DNA from: Candidatus Helarchaeota archaeon | GTDB lineage: Archaea > Asgardarchaeota > Lokiarchaeia > Helarchaeales > RDOG01 | Assembly (NCBI GenBank): GCA_019058315.1 | Contig: JAHPZH010000001.1 | Span: 653,536-717,535 of the forward strand | Length of the DNA stretch: 64,000 bases | Direction of reading: 5' to 3' | The notes under the pieces: generated by a model | Told to the model about the DNA's origin: nothing | Databases searched by the model: none | Seen by the model: only the letters and a program-made list of their open reading frames with translations | Translations under genes and position numbers: made by a program | Shown here: one piece after another, positions 8,746 through 17,418 of the stretch | Position numbering within the stretch: the stretch's first letter is position 1 | Layout: every line of letters starts with the position of its first letter

Positions 8746-9204
8746 ATGTCATATAAATGTGAAATTAAAGAAAAGTCCACACAACCTACACTAATAATCC
8801 GGAAAAAAACATCTGTACAGAACTTATCTGAACTATTAGGAAAATCATATGGCGAAATTATTATATATATCATGGAACTAGGGGAACAACCTTCAGGACC
8901 TCCCTATGTTGCATATTATAATACGGATATGCTAAATTTAGAAATTGAAATTGGTTTTCCGGTTTCTAAAAAGTTTTCTGATAAAGGTGATATTAAATCA
9001 AGTGAGATTCCTGGAGGAAAATTCGCAAATTGTCTCTATATTGGTCCTTATAATGAAATTGCAGCAGCTTATAATGCTCTTACAGAGTGGATTGAAAATA
9101 ATGGATATGAATCAACAGGAGTTGCATATGAAATATATCTAAATGATCCAAGAGAAACCCCACCTCATGATTTAAAAACTCAAATTATGTTTCCGCTTAA
9201 ATAA
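8746..9204 (+). CDS. GyrI-like small-molecule-binding protein
   Basis: A 152-residue stand-alone GyrI/SOUL-type domain, the fold used as ligand sensor in AraC and MerR regulators such as BmrR. Seen: a duplicated strand-helix-strand arrangement, the GPPYVAYYN segment after the first helix, an IEIGFPV strand, PGGKFANCLYIGPYNEI, and a C-terminal YEIYLNDPRETPPHDLKTQIMFP, all characteristic of the family. No DNA-binding domain is attached, so it probably binds or breaks down a hydrophobic ligand. It is a single gene, divergent from the MFS transporter, and the two could be functionally linked (inference). Confidence 0.88.
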   Translation: MSYKCEIKEKSTQPTLIIRKKTSVQNLSELLGKSYGEIIIYIMELGEQPSGPPYVAYYNTDMLNLEIEIGFPVSKKFSDKGDIKSSEIPGGKFANCLYIGPYNEIAAAYNALTEWIENNGYESTGVAYEIYLNDPRETPPHDLKTQIMFPLK

Positions 9205-9301
9205 TTAAGATTAAAAAAAATTGGGTTTAGTACTAATATGAACTATTGTTGAATAGAATAAATAAAACTCTTTTTTATTTTTTTAATATTCAGTAAATAA
9301 A

Positions 9302-9748
9302 TTATTTTACCACTAACACTGGACATTTTGCATGGTTTACAACTTCATTACTAACGCTACCTAGGAAAAATCTCTTAAGTCCACTTAGACCTCTGCTTCC
9401 TATAACTATAAGGTCCATTTTCTCATCTTCAGCAATTTGAATGATTGTATCTGCTGGTCTTCCTTCCATTAACTTGGGTTCAATTTCTAGATCAGGTTTT
9501 TTTTCTCTTGCCTTTTCGACAGCTTCAGCTAAAAGTTTTGCAGTAGAATCCATCAATTCCTTTGAATAAGTTTCAAGAATTTCTCCAGGAACAGGTGTCC
9601 CAATCATTCCTAGGGGTGTTGTGGCGTGATGGGATACACTTAAAACGGTAACTTTTGCTCCACACTTTTCTGCTAAATCAAGTGTAAAGTCCAAAGTTTC
9701 CTGAGCGTGTTTTGAACCATCAAATGCTACCAAAATTTTTTTCATCAT
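9302..9748 (-). CDS. Universal stress protein (UspA family)
   Basis: A 148-residue UspA-fold protein with the first strand KKILVAFDGSKHAQETLDFT and the C-terminal nucleotide-binding signature GSRGLSGLKRFFLGSVSNEVV, which matches Gx2Gx9GS/T, so it probably binds ATP. An upstream in-frame ATG at 9790 would add 14 residues. I place the start at the tandem ATG at 9748/9745 because a strong GGAGGTGA site lies directly before it and the longer version adds only a hydrophobic stub not found in the family. It is divergent from the UFM1-like operon. Confidence 0.93.
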   Translation of the reverse strand: MMKKILVAFDGSKHAQETLDFTLDLAEKCGAKVTVLSVSHHATTPLGMIGTPVPGEILETYSKELMDSTAKLLAEAVEKAREKKPDLEIEPKLMEGRPADTIIQIAEDEKMDLIVIGSRGLSGLKRFFLGSVSNEVVNHAKCPVLVVK

Positions 9749-10120
9749 TCTTTCACCTCCATATATATAAAAAAAGAATAATTTTCTCATATAAAAATCC
9801 TTTTATTAAAATAAGATTTAAAATAGTTAATTTTCCTCAACCTATTATAAAAAAAGAGCGTTTAATTTTATTAAAAAGAGCCTTATTCATTGAAATAGAC
9901 TTCATATCTTCTCGCTAAAGTAAATAAAATAGTTATTTGAATATACTCCCTTTTTTCTTAATCTGATAACCTTAAAAATCATAATTTACTTAGGAATTTC
10001 GAGAAAAATATTTTCGAAAAAATTCACTTATCATACTCGCAATAATAAGTAAAAAAAGATAATTTGAATTAAATAAAAGAGAATATTATAGTATAAATTA
10101 ATTAAAATGAGGTTATTTAT
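9749..10120. other. Divergent intergenic region upstream of the UFM1-like operon
   Basis: This AT-rich stretch of about 370 bp has no convincing gene. It must hold the promoter of the plus-strand modifier operon. TATA-like sequence occurs at about 10084-10098, and a GAGGT ribosome site sits shortly before the ATG at 10121. No convincing operator was seen. Confidence 0.4.
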
Positions 10121-10387
10121 ATGAGTGAAGAGGTTGTAACTTTAACATTTGAGAATGCCGCAACTAAAAAGGAATGGAAAGTCCCAGCTGTTTCTTCAGA
10201 GTTGATGAGGGATTATGTAGGTCAAGCAGCAAAACAATTATTTAAACCAATCCCTGCTAGAGTAGGGATTGCAACTAAAGATGGTCAAATCGTTCAAGAT
10301 TGGGGCGATAAATCAGTAAGTACAGTTTTAGAACTATATCGAACTAATTCCTTCGTTTTGGGAAGCCCAGATCAACTTGGTTTCTAA
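10121..10387 (+). CDS. UFM1-like ubiquitin-fold modifier
   Basis: An 88-residue beta-grasp protein. The layout resembles human UFM1 (85 residues): a first strand VVTLTFENA, WKVPAVSS leading into a helix (MRDYVGQAAKQLFK), then IPARVGIATKDGQIV, and a late SFVLGSPDQLGF. UFM1 as I recall it has FAAEEFKVPAATSAIITNDG in the middle and ends RDRVGSC, maturing to a single C-terminal glycine. Here Gly87 is followed by one residue, Phe88, so removal of Phe88 would expose LG. There is no diglycine, unlike ubiquitin or SAMPs. It leads an operon with two UFC1-like E2s and lies 3.2 kb from a UBA5-like E1, which supports the call. Conjugation is not shown. Confidence 0.78.
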   Translation: MSEEVVTLTFENAATKKEWKVPAVSSELMRDYVGQAAKQLFKPIPARVGIATKDGQIVQDWGDKSVSTVLELYRTNSFVLGSPDQLGF

Positions 10388-10407
10388 TTTTTCTTATTGG
10401 TGTAGGC

Positions 10408-10956
10408 ATGGGTGAAGATAAGGACTGGCTAGATACTTCTAAATACATTGATAGCATTAGTATCGATTTTGATAGGGATTATCTCTCTAAGCATTTTCTA
10501 GATTTATACCAATTAAAAATAAAATCTCAAGTTATCATCAAAGAGCTACCAAAGTTTAAAAATACAATGAACGTAAGGTCAACCAATTGGCAAAAGAGAG
10601 TTGAAGAAGAATACGAAATTTTCAATATATTAAAGGGAAGATATATTGAACGCATTGGTTTTGCAGTTTTCAATGATTTAAAAGCAGTAGATTCCAACTC
10701 AAGAAAATGGACAGCGATGTATTATCGATCAAAACAATCTAGAGGGATTAATGTAAACATTACTCTAAGCTTGACGTATCCAAGAACTTTTCCTACCGCT
10801 TTGAGAAATGTTGGTGATCGACACTTAACACCTGGTGCAAAATGCTTTGGTGATTTAAAAACACGTTGGGCAAGAGATGGTAGTATGGGTATTTCGCACT
10901 TTTTAGTTATTATCGGCTATTATTTTGCAATAGAAAAACAAAGCCTTCGAGTTTGA
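10408..10956 (+). CDS. UFC1-like E2 conjugating enzyme (first paralogue)
   Basis: A 182-residue UBC-fold protein. After an extra N-terminal segment (1-45) it shows the UFC1 order: KELPKFKNT, then WQKRVEEEYEIF (UFC1: EIPVLKTN, WVQRLKEEYQSL), beta strands ending in LTYPRTFPT (UFC1: ITYPTTAPE), and PGAKCFGDLKTRWARDG followed by SHFLVIIGYYFAIE (UFC1: GGKICLTDHFKPLWARN, AHLMALGLGPWLAVE). Cys146 aligns with the UFC1 catalytic cysteine. The classical E2 HPN motif is absent, as in UFC1, and a RHLTPGAKC stretch leads up to the cysteine. It lies 20 bp after the modifier gene and 7 bp before a paralogue, so translation is probably coupled. Confidence 0.85.
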   Translation: MGEDKDWLDTSKYIDSISIDFDRDYLSKHFLDLYQLKIKSQVIIKELPKFKNTMNVRSTNWQKRVEEEYEIFNILKGRYIERIGFAVFNDLKAVDSNSRKWTAMYYRSKQSRGINVNITLSLTYPRTFPTALRNVGDRHLTPGAKCFGDLKTRWARDGSMGISHFLVIIGYYFAIEKQSLRV

Positions 10957-10963
10957 AAAATAA

Positions 10964-11494
10964 ATGCCAATAGATATAAAATTATTTGATGTAGGAAGTT
11001 CTATCGGTTATTGGGATTTTATCCGTGATGTTCCTTTATTTAAAACAGTTGCGACTACAAGTAGTAGTAAATGGAAAGAAAGGTTGAAAGAAGAATATGA
11101 AAAATTAAATTATCTGGCAAAATTAACTCAAAAAAATATAATTTTTGACAAAATAGAAGAAGATCGCTCAAATAAAAAAATATTTAACTGTGAAGGACAC
11201 TTTCCTTCTGGAAGAAAAATAACTTTTAATATTCGATTGCCTGTTAGATATCCAAATTCCATTCCTATTGCCGAAAATTTCTATATCCGTGATTGGTATG
11301 TAGGACTTGACAAATTTAAAGCTGCATGTTTTGGTAAAATAAAAGAAAAATGGCGAAAAGATGGTCGTATGGGTTTGGTTCACTTTTTGGTAATGCTTGC
11401 ACATTATACAACTTTTGCTGCATTTAGTATAAATACACCAAAAGTATCAAATTCAAAAAAGAAAAAGAGGTTAAAACAAAAAAGGCTTGGTTAA
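10964..11494 (+). CDS. UFC1-like E2 conjugating enzyme (second paralogue)
   Basis: A 176-residue paralogue of the preceding E2. The N-terminal block IRDVPLFKTVATTSSSKW and KERLKEEYEKLNYL is the closest match in the window to human UFC1 (SEIPVLKTN, WVQRLKEEYQSL). It continues with FNIRLPVRYPNSIP and AACFGKIKEKWRKDGRMG, then VHFLVMLAHY. Cys122 is the candidate active cysteine. It lacks the extra N-terminal segment of the first paralogue and has a lysine-rich tail (KKKKRLKQKRLG). Two E2s in tandem are unusual: they may act as a pair, or one may be a non-catalytic partner, although both keep the cysteine. It sits 3 bp before the AAA ATPase gene. Confidence 0.87.
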   Translation: MPIDIKLFDVGSSIGYWDFIRDVPLFKTVATTSSSKWKERLKEEYEKLNYLAKLTQKNIIFDKIEEDRSNKKIFNCEGHFPSGRKITFNIRLPVRYPNSIPIAENFYIRDWYVGLDKFKAACFGKIKEKWRKDGRMGLVHFLVMLAHYTTFAAFSINTPKVSNSKKKKRLKQKRLG

Positions 11495-11497
11495 AAA

Positions 11498-13120
11498 ATG
11501 GAAGATGAAGATAAATATAAAATAGAAAAAATTGGAACGCCTGCAGGAGATGCTGCCTCTGCACAAAGCGTAGTAGATGCAATAAATTATATCTTATTGA
11601 AATTAAAAGAATTAGATGATTATTATACTGATAAACTAAAATTTCTTGATATTTCCTCCCTAGATCCGATGATAGAAGGAATACATGATAAGATCAATGA
11701 CTTAAAAATAACCCAAGACTTACTTACCCAAAAAATTTCCGAATTAGAAAAGGGAGAAAATATAAATAATCAAGTTTCCAATCAAACTTCAGTAATTACT
11801 CCAGATGCTGATGAGTCTGAAATAATCAGCGATTCACAAGAAATAAAAGAAATGGAAAGCAAAAAGACAAAAACCATCGATAAAAGTAATTTAGAGGATT
11901 TACTTAAGACAATTTTGAATCTACAAGGTGATTTAAGTCTCCTAAGTACATCTAAATTACCAGAAATTTATTCGATTTTACCCTATGAAGAAATTAAAAA
12001 ATCCCTTGAAGAGCTAGGTGGTTATATTGATCAAAAGGATCTTTTAGGATTAACGTTCAGTTTTTTAACATTACCTGATACGGAAATTCCAAAAAATTAT
12101 AAAATTATATTATATGGACCTGAAGGAAACGGTAAAACTTCCATAGTTCATGCATTAACAAAAAAATATGGGTATTCATTAATTCTAATAGATTTTCCAA
12201 AATTAATTACATATTCAGAGAATAAACAAATTCAGGAATTAATTTCTTTTTTCAAAAGTATTAAAGAAAATCAAGAGATCAAGCCTGCAATCTTATTTCT
12301 AGATAATCTTGAAATGATCACTGGAAAGCTATCTTCAAAATACATAATAAAAACCTTAATTCTTGAGATGGAAAAAATAAACCTAGCAGACCATAGAATT
12401 TTAATTGTGGCTGCTACAAGAGATTTAGAACAAATTGGAGAAGAAGTTTTAAAAAGTTTTGACGATTTTGTAGAATTTTCTAATCCTGATGATTTAGAAA
12501 AAAGTAAAATATTAAGAACACTTTTAGACGAAGTTAAATTAGAAAATGGATTAGATATTGATGAACTAACAAATAATTTGGCATTTGATATTGATACTAA
12601 AGACTTTTCATGTTTAGATTTAGAAAATATTTTAAAAATTGTAAAATTTTTATTGATAAAGGAAAGTAGAAATTACGCTATCAAAGCTGATTTTGATAAA
12701 GCTTTACAAAAAATAAAAAGTAGAAATAAGTTAATAAAACAAGAAAAATCAACAAAAACAGAACAAATTTCTGAAAAAGTAGAAAAAATTCAGAGCTTAG
12801 AGGATGAAATCACAAATTTAAAAAATATGATGTGGACATCTAAAGGAATTCTCAAACATAGTTTAAGGCTCGCATTATCTGAGAATTTTGATTTTGTACA
12901 TAGATTATTTAATTTATTTAAAGGTAATAATGCACCATTCACGATCAAAGAAGCAAGCAAAATTCTAGGAATTTCAATTACTGAAGCAAAGAAGGTTCTA
13001 AATAAAGATTCATTTCAAATAATTTTTCCCAAGATCATGAATACGTATCAACCCGCATTTGATCAGGTATTATTTGATGAAATCTCGTTGGAAATTGGCT
13101 TTGGGCTTCAAGGTGATTAA
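11498..13120 (+). CDS. Divergent AAA ATPase with coiled coil and C-terminal winged helix
   Basis: A 540-residue protein. Residues 25-90 are predicted coiled coil, followed by an acidic linker. The AAA module has Walker A GPEGNGKT at 207-214, a Walker B ILFLDN ending with Asp269-Asn270 where active AAA proteins have Asp-Glu, a sensor-1 region IVAATRD, and KSFDDF where an arginine finger is usual (RRFDR). The C-terminus has a second coiled coil and a winged-helix-like segment (FTIKEASKILGISITEAKKVL). Catalysis may be slow or depend on a partner. It is the fourth gene of the modifier operon, so it could remodel conjugates or act as a scaffold or E3-like adaptor (speculative). Confidence 0.75.
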   Translation: MEDEDKYKIEKIGTPAGDAASAQSVVDAINYILLKLKELDDYYTDKLKFLDISSLDPMIEGIHDKINDLKITQDLLTQKISELEKGENINNQVSNQTSVITPDADESEIISDSQEIKEMESKKTKTIDKSNLEDLLKTILNLQGDLSLLSTSKLPEIYSILPYEEIKKSLEELGGYIDQKDLLGLTFSFLTLPDTEIPKNYKIILYGPEGNGKTSIVHALTKKYGYSLILIDFPKLITYSENKQIQELISFFKSIKENQEIKPAILFLDNLEMITGKLSSKYIIKTLILEMEKINLADHRILIVAATRDLEQIGEEVLKSFDDFVEFSNPDDLEKSKILRTLLDEVKLENGLDIDELTNNLAFDIDTKDFSCLDLENILKIVKFLLIKESRNYAIKADFDKALQKIKSRNKLIKQEKSTKTEQISEKVEKIQSLEDEITNLKNMMWTSKGILKHSLRLALSENFDFVHRLFNLFKGNNAPFTIKEASKILGISITEAKKVLNKDSFQIIFPKIMNTYQPAFDQVLFDEISLEIGFGLQGD

Positions 13121-13185
13121 AAATAAATGAAATAGCCAATAAGCACAAGTCTCCTGAAATGATTTTTGCTAGGAAGTGAAATCCC

Positions 13186-16100
13186 ATTTCAAATTTAAAA
13201 AAAGTCATAATAACAAATTTTAAAACCTTTTTGGGTCGCCACGAGTTAGAATTCCCAAAAAAAGGACTTAGTGTTCTAATTGGTCCTTGTGGTTCTGGAA
13301 AATCTAATGTGTTAGATGCTATTCTTTTTGCAATGGGAATTATTGATGAACGCCGGAAAAATACAGTATTAGAGGTTATTACAGAGGAGCATGAAACACA
13401 TAAACAGTTGGCAAATGCTGCAGAAGTAGAATTAATATTTGAAAATTTAGATGGTGTTCATTCTGAGAATGGGGGAAAATTAAATATTTCAAGGCAATTG
13501 AGAATCCCTGCAAGTGGTCAATTTTATAGCATCTATAAAATGAATGGTAATGAAAGTACAAGATCTGAAATTTTACAGACTTTAAACAAATTTGGAATTC
13601 AACCTGATGGATATAATATTATAAAACAAGGTGAAATTTCAACCCGAATGAAAGATACTCCTGAAAGTAGGAAACAGTTAATAGAAATTGTCTCAGGATT
13701 ATCAGAATTTGATCCTATGATTACAGACGCGGAAAGCAAAATCGATAATTCTCGTAACAATTTAAAACAAATCGATCTTTTACTGAAAGAATCTAAACGC
13801 CAATTATCTGAATTAGAAAAAGAGAAAGAAAGAGCTTTAGAATATAAAGAAATGGAGTCTAAATTAAGTCAATTAAAGGGATTAAAAATACAATATAGAA
13901 AATTTCAATATTTGGAAGATATTAAAAATTTAAAATTGGAAATTGGAAAAATTAAAAAAATTATTCAAGAAGTTGAATCAGAATCTGATAATCTCTTTCA
14001 AAATCTCAAAAAAAATGGGCAAAAAATTGAAGAATTTAGGCAAAAAATTACTGAACTTGAGAAAAATCGCAGTTCTCTTACTGGACATGCTAAATCTATT
14101 GACGATCAAATTCGAGAAATTGAACTAAAAATAAAACAAAACGAAGAAAAGCGTAAATATCAAAAGAAAGATAGAAAGGAAGCACTTCTAAGAGAAATTC
14201 AAAAATTGGAATCAAAAAGACTAGAAATTTCTTCAAAAATGGAAGAAAATGTTAAGAAAAACAATAAAATACAAGGAAATATTCGAGAAGTTCGAGATGT
14301 ATTAGAAAAATATAATAAAGAGCTTCCCGAATTACAAAGTAAGAATAAAGCTATTATATTGAAAATTAGTAACCTGAAAGATGAAATTAATAAACAAACC
14401 AGATTGAAAGATAAAATCGACAAAGAAGTTAGTGAATTACGAATTCGAAAGGATCAATCAGACTCTAAATTCGAAGAAGTCTCAGTAGATTTAGAAAGAA
14501 AAAACAGAAAATTAACTCAAATTAATTCAGAAATCAGTAATATGGCGACAAGAAAGAAAAATTATATTCAAACTATTAACTCAATTACGAAATTTTTTCA
14601 GGAGAGTTTAATAGAATTAAAAGAATTAGAGAAAAAACAACCCATTTTAGACCGAGATCTTAAAGATATGAAAGAATCATTGAAAAAATACGAAGAAGAA
14701 ATGAAAAGTTTGAAACCTCGTTACTCAAGCGATATCAAAGTTATTCTCGAAGGACGAGATAGTGGTAAACTCCCAGGATTAATTGGGACAATATTAGAAT
14801 TAATTAATATAAAAAATATTAATCCAAATTATGCAAAAGCTATTGAAGCAGCTATTAGTGATTATTTTGAACATCTTGTAGTTGAAAATTTTAATGCTTC
14901 AAAAAAAGTAATTGAATATGTAAAAGAAAAAGAATTAGGAAAAACAACTATATATCTTTTAGATAAGATTAAAGGGTGGGATGAAAAAAAACTTCCAATT
15001 TCCACTGGTATTATAGATAAAATGATTAATCTTGTCAAATTTGAGGAAAAATATCGTCAATTATTATCTTTCGTGTTTAAAGATACTGTATTGGCTCAAG
15101 ATTTAGAGACTGCATATAAAATCCATGAAGATTTTAGAGTTGTTACCTTGGAGGGTGAAGTTATTGAACGTAAAGGATATATTATAACCCAAGGAAGATT
15201 TGAACCCAAATTTCTCCTATTATCTGAATATTATAAGGTAAAAATTAAAGATCTTGAAGAAAGAATCCTAAATAAAAGTAAAGAATTGGAAGATATTACC
15301 AGAAAAATAAACAAAATATATGTTAAAAGAGAAAAAGAAGTAAAAAGAAAAGATGAATTAAATAGGTCTATAGGTCAAATTGATGGTAAACAAGAAGAAA
15401 TTATTAATACAAAAGCTGAGCTGGAACAAGATATTGAGGATTTAAGGCATCAAATAAATATTTTAAATGATAATATTGTTGATTATCAAGTAGAAATACA
15501 AAATAAACAAATGGACTTAGCAAATGCATTTAGTGGATTAGACGCTTTGAAATCAGAAAAAGAAAAACTAGATAAAGAATTAAAAACGACAGAATATGGT
15601 CCCATAGAGAAAAAAATAAGAGAAAATAATAATAAATTAAAAAAATTACGAAAAGATGTTAGAGATCTCGAGAAAAAAAGAAACAATTATCGAAATCAAT
15701 TAGTTGATGTCGATTCAAGCATTAAGATTTATAGAGAACGCTATAATTATTCAATTGCAAAAATAGATGAGTTAGATAATGAAAAAGATTCACTAGAAAA
15801 GCATATGGAAGAATTACTTTCAAAAATGGAATCGCAAAATACTGAAATCGCTGAAATTTACTTAGAAATACAAGAATTGGAGAGGGGACAGAAGAAATTA
15901 CAAGATGAAATGGAACTAAAAAAGGAGGAACAGGGTTTTAAAAATAATCAGATTTCCAAGTTAAATGAAAAAATTCATAGTTTAAATAACACAATTGCCA
16001 GAAAAGAAGCATTTATTGAAGAATCCGAAAGCAAGTTAGCCGAGTTAGGAATTGAGTATGATGAAATTCAAAAAATCGATATTGAAAACGTAAATGCTGA

Positions 16101-16758
16101 TATTTATTCATTGGAAAACCAAATGAAATTATTTGGATTAGTCGATCCTAATGCACCAATTAAGTATGAGCGGGAAAATTTAAAATATGAAGAAAGAATT
16201 ACAAAAAAAGAATTATATACAAGAGAGTTGGAAGAGGCTATGAATACATTTTCTGATCTAATTGAACAAAAGAAAACTAAATTCCTTGAAACTCTTGAAA
16301 AAATCAATATTCACTTAAAAAAGGTTTTTAATTACTTCTATAAAGAAGGTACAGCGAAGTTAGTTCCTCAAATTATTAAAGATCCGTTGAATTCAGGAAT
16401 AGAAATCGAAGTAGATTTGGGTTCTGGTATAATAAATAATATCAAAAGCCTTTCAGGTGGGGAGACTAGCTTAGTAGCTATCTCCGTCATCTTGGCTATT
16501 CAAGAATATGAAGGAAGATCTGCACCATTCTATTTCTTGGATGAATTGGATGCACACCTTGATAACACTAAGGGCGAAAAATTGGCCCACCTTATTGCAA
16601 AAATGGCCAAAAATCATCAATATATAATTGTCACCCCAAAAAACAAATATTTAGCAAAATTAGCTAATAGAGTTTTTGCTTTATCAAAAAACGAAAAAGG
16701 ATTTAGTTCCCTACAGTACATTTCCCAAAAAGATTTTGAAAAAGTGGAGGCAACATGA
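13186..16758 (+). CDS. smc: SMC chromosome-condensation ATPase (probable ATT start)
   Basis: Structural-maintenance-of-chromosomes protein of about 1190 residues. The head carries Walker A GPCGSGKSN, the C-terminal signature LSGGETSLVAISVIL and Walker B FYFLDELDAHLD. Two long coiled coils surround a hinge (roughly residues 510-670, PGLIGTILELINIKNINPNY). The first ATG/GTG/TTG in frame is TTG at 13231, inside the conserved KVIITNFKTFLGRHELEFP strand, so it is too late. Upstream, the frame is open only back to a TGA at 13177-13179, with no standard start. ATT at 13186 lies about 7 nt after AGGAAGTG and gives the expected N-terminal length. It overlaps scpA by 4 bp and forms condensin with ScpA and ScpB. 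Confidence 0.95.
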   Translation: MSNLKKVIITNFKTFLGRHELEFPKKGLSVLIGPCGSGKSNVLDAILFAMGIIDERRKNTVLEVITEEHETHKQLANAAEVELIFENLDGVHSENGGKLNISRQLRIPASGQFYSIYKMNGNESTRSEILQTLNKFGIQPDGYNIIKQGEISTRMKDTPESRKQLIEIVSGLSEFDPMITDAESKIDNSRNNLKQIDLLLKESKRQLSELEKEKERALEYKEMESKLSQLKGLKIQYRKFQYLEDIKNLKLEIGKIKKIIQEVESESDNLFQNLKKNGQKIEEFRQKITELEKNRSSLTGHAKSIDDQIREIELKIKQNEEKRKYQKKDRKEALLREIQKLESKRLEISSKMEENVKKNNKIQGNIREVRDVLEKYNKELPELQSKNKAIILKISNLKDEINKQTRLKDKIDKEVSELRIRKDQSDSKFEEVSVDLERKNRKLTQINSEISNMATRKKNYIQTINSITKFFQESLIELKELEKKQPILDRDLKDMKESLKKYEEEMKSLKPRYSSDIKVILEGRDSGKLPGLIGTILELINIKNINPNYAKAIEAAISDYFEHLVVENFNASKKVIEYVKEKELGKTTIYLLDKIKGWDEKKLPISTGIIDKMINLVKFEEKYRQLLSFVFKDTVLAQDLETAYKIHEDFRVVTLEGEVIERKGYIITQGRFEPKFLLLSEYYKVKIKDLEERILNKSKELEDITRKINKIYVKREKEVKRKDELNRSIGQIDGKQEEIINTKAELEQDIEDLRHQINILNDNIVDYQVEIQNKQMDLANAFSGLDALKSEKEKLDKELKTTEYGPIEKKIRENNNKLKKLRKDVRDLEKKRNNYRNQLVDVDSSIKIYRERYNYSIAKIDELDNEKDSLEKHMEELLSKMESQNTEIAEIYLEIQELERGQKKLQDEMELKKEEQGFKNNQISKLNEKIHSLNNTIARKEAFIEESESKLAELGIEYDEIQKIDIENVNADIYSLENQMKLFGLVDPNAPIKYERENLKYEERITKKELYTRELEEAMNTFSDLIEQKKTKFLETLEKINIHLKKVFNYFYKEGTAKLVPQIIKDPLNSGIEIEVDLGSGIINNIKSLSGGETSLVAISVILAIQEYEGRSAPFYFLDELDAHLDNTKGEKLAHLIAKMAKNHQYIIVTPKNKYLAKLANRVFALSKNEKGFSSLQYISQKDFEKVEAT

Positions 16759-17417
16759 GTAAAAATCAGAAAATAACTGGTAAAAAAGTCAAACAAATTA
16801 TAAGATTATGTCAAAGTGCTTTAAAAGGAAAAACTAAATTAGAAGATGCTGATTTATTAAGCTTTCTGCCTACCCTGAGAACCAGGATCCAGAAAGGAAG
16901 TTTTGATTTTACCTCAATAAAAGCTTTTTCCTTAAGTTCGCATGTCTTAGACCTTAAGACAAGAAATTTATTAGGGGAATTCGTTAAAAATGAGGTTAAA
17001 TCTAAAAATAATCTGTTTGAAATACTTGATAATGAAGATTCATTAGAATCGGTTATTTTGTATCCTATTAACAGTTTTAAAGATTTCTTCATAGAAGAAG
17101 ACATTATTAAGGCATATAATGAACTCTTAATATTGCGTAGAAATAGACCTGATTATTCGGTTTTTGGCAAAGAAGGTATATGTGTTCAGAAAGAAAGTGA
17201 ATATGAGGAAGTAGATAGTTTTGAACAAGATAAAATAAATTTTTTCATGAGGCTGAATAAATTAAATAAAAAAGTTATCGATTTTAATTCTTTACAGACT
17301 AATTGGGAAGATGCTGTTATTAATCTCTTATATTTAGTTCACCTCTCACAAGAGGGTAAAATTAATTTGGAACAAAAATTACCTGATAATAAAATCTTTA
17401 TTAGATTAAGAAATTAA
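16755..17417 (+). CDS. scpA: ScpA kleisin subunit of SMC complex
   Basis: A 220-residue kleisin that should bridge the SMC heads. The C-terminal winged helix is clear (WEDAVINLLYLVHLSQEGKINLEQKLP, then FIRLR), matching the ScpA end that binds an SMC head. The N-terminal helical part is divergent and short for the family. The start codon overlaps the smc stop (ATGA), and scpB begins one base after the stop, so the three are translationally coupled. Identity rests on the C-terminal motif plus context. Confidence 0.85.
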   Translation: MSKNQKITGKKVKQIIRLCQSALKGKTKLEDADLLSFLPTLRTRIQKGSFDFTSIKAFSLSSHVLDLKTRNLLGEFVKNEVKSKNNLFEILDNEDSLESVILYPINSFKDFFIEEDIIKAYNELLILRRNRPDYSVFGKEGICVQKESEYEEVDSFEQDKINFFMRLNKLNKKVIDFNSLQTNWEDAVINLLYLVHLSQEGKINLEQKLPDNKIFIRLRN

Positions 17418-17418
17418 G

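Noticed and set aside
9749..9790. Upstream ATG for the universal stress protein
   Set aside because: GGAGGTGA directly precedes the ATG at 9748/9745 and the added 14 residues are not part of the UspA fold.
10010..10030. Short palindrome around GAAAAATATTTTC upstream of the modifier operon
   Set aside because: Only 13 bp in AT-rich DNA, with no extension or second copy; too weak to call an operator.
10121..10387. Classical ubiquitin or SAMP-type modifier
   Set aside because: There is no GlyGly C-terminus and the layout fits UFM1 better, with UFC1-like E2s next to it.
13231..13233. TTG as the smc start codon
   Set aside because: It would cut off the conserved first strand of the SMC head (KVIITNFKTF), so it is internal.
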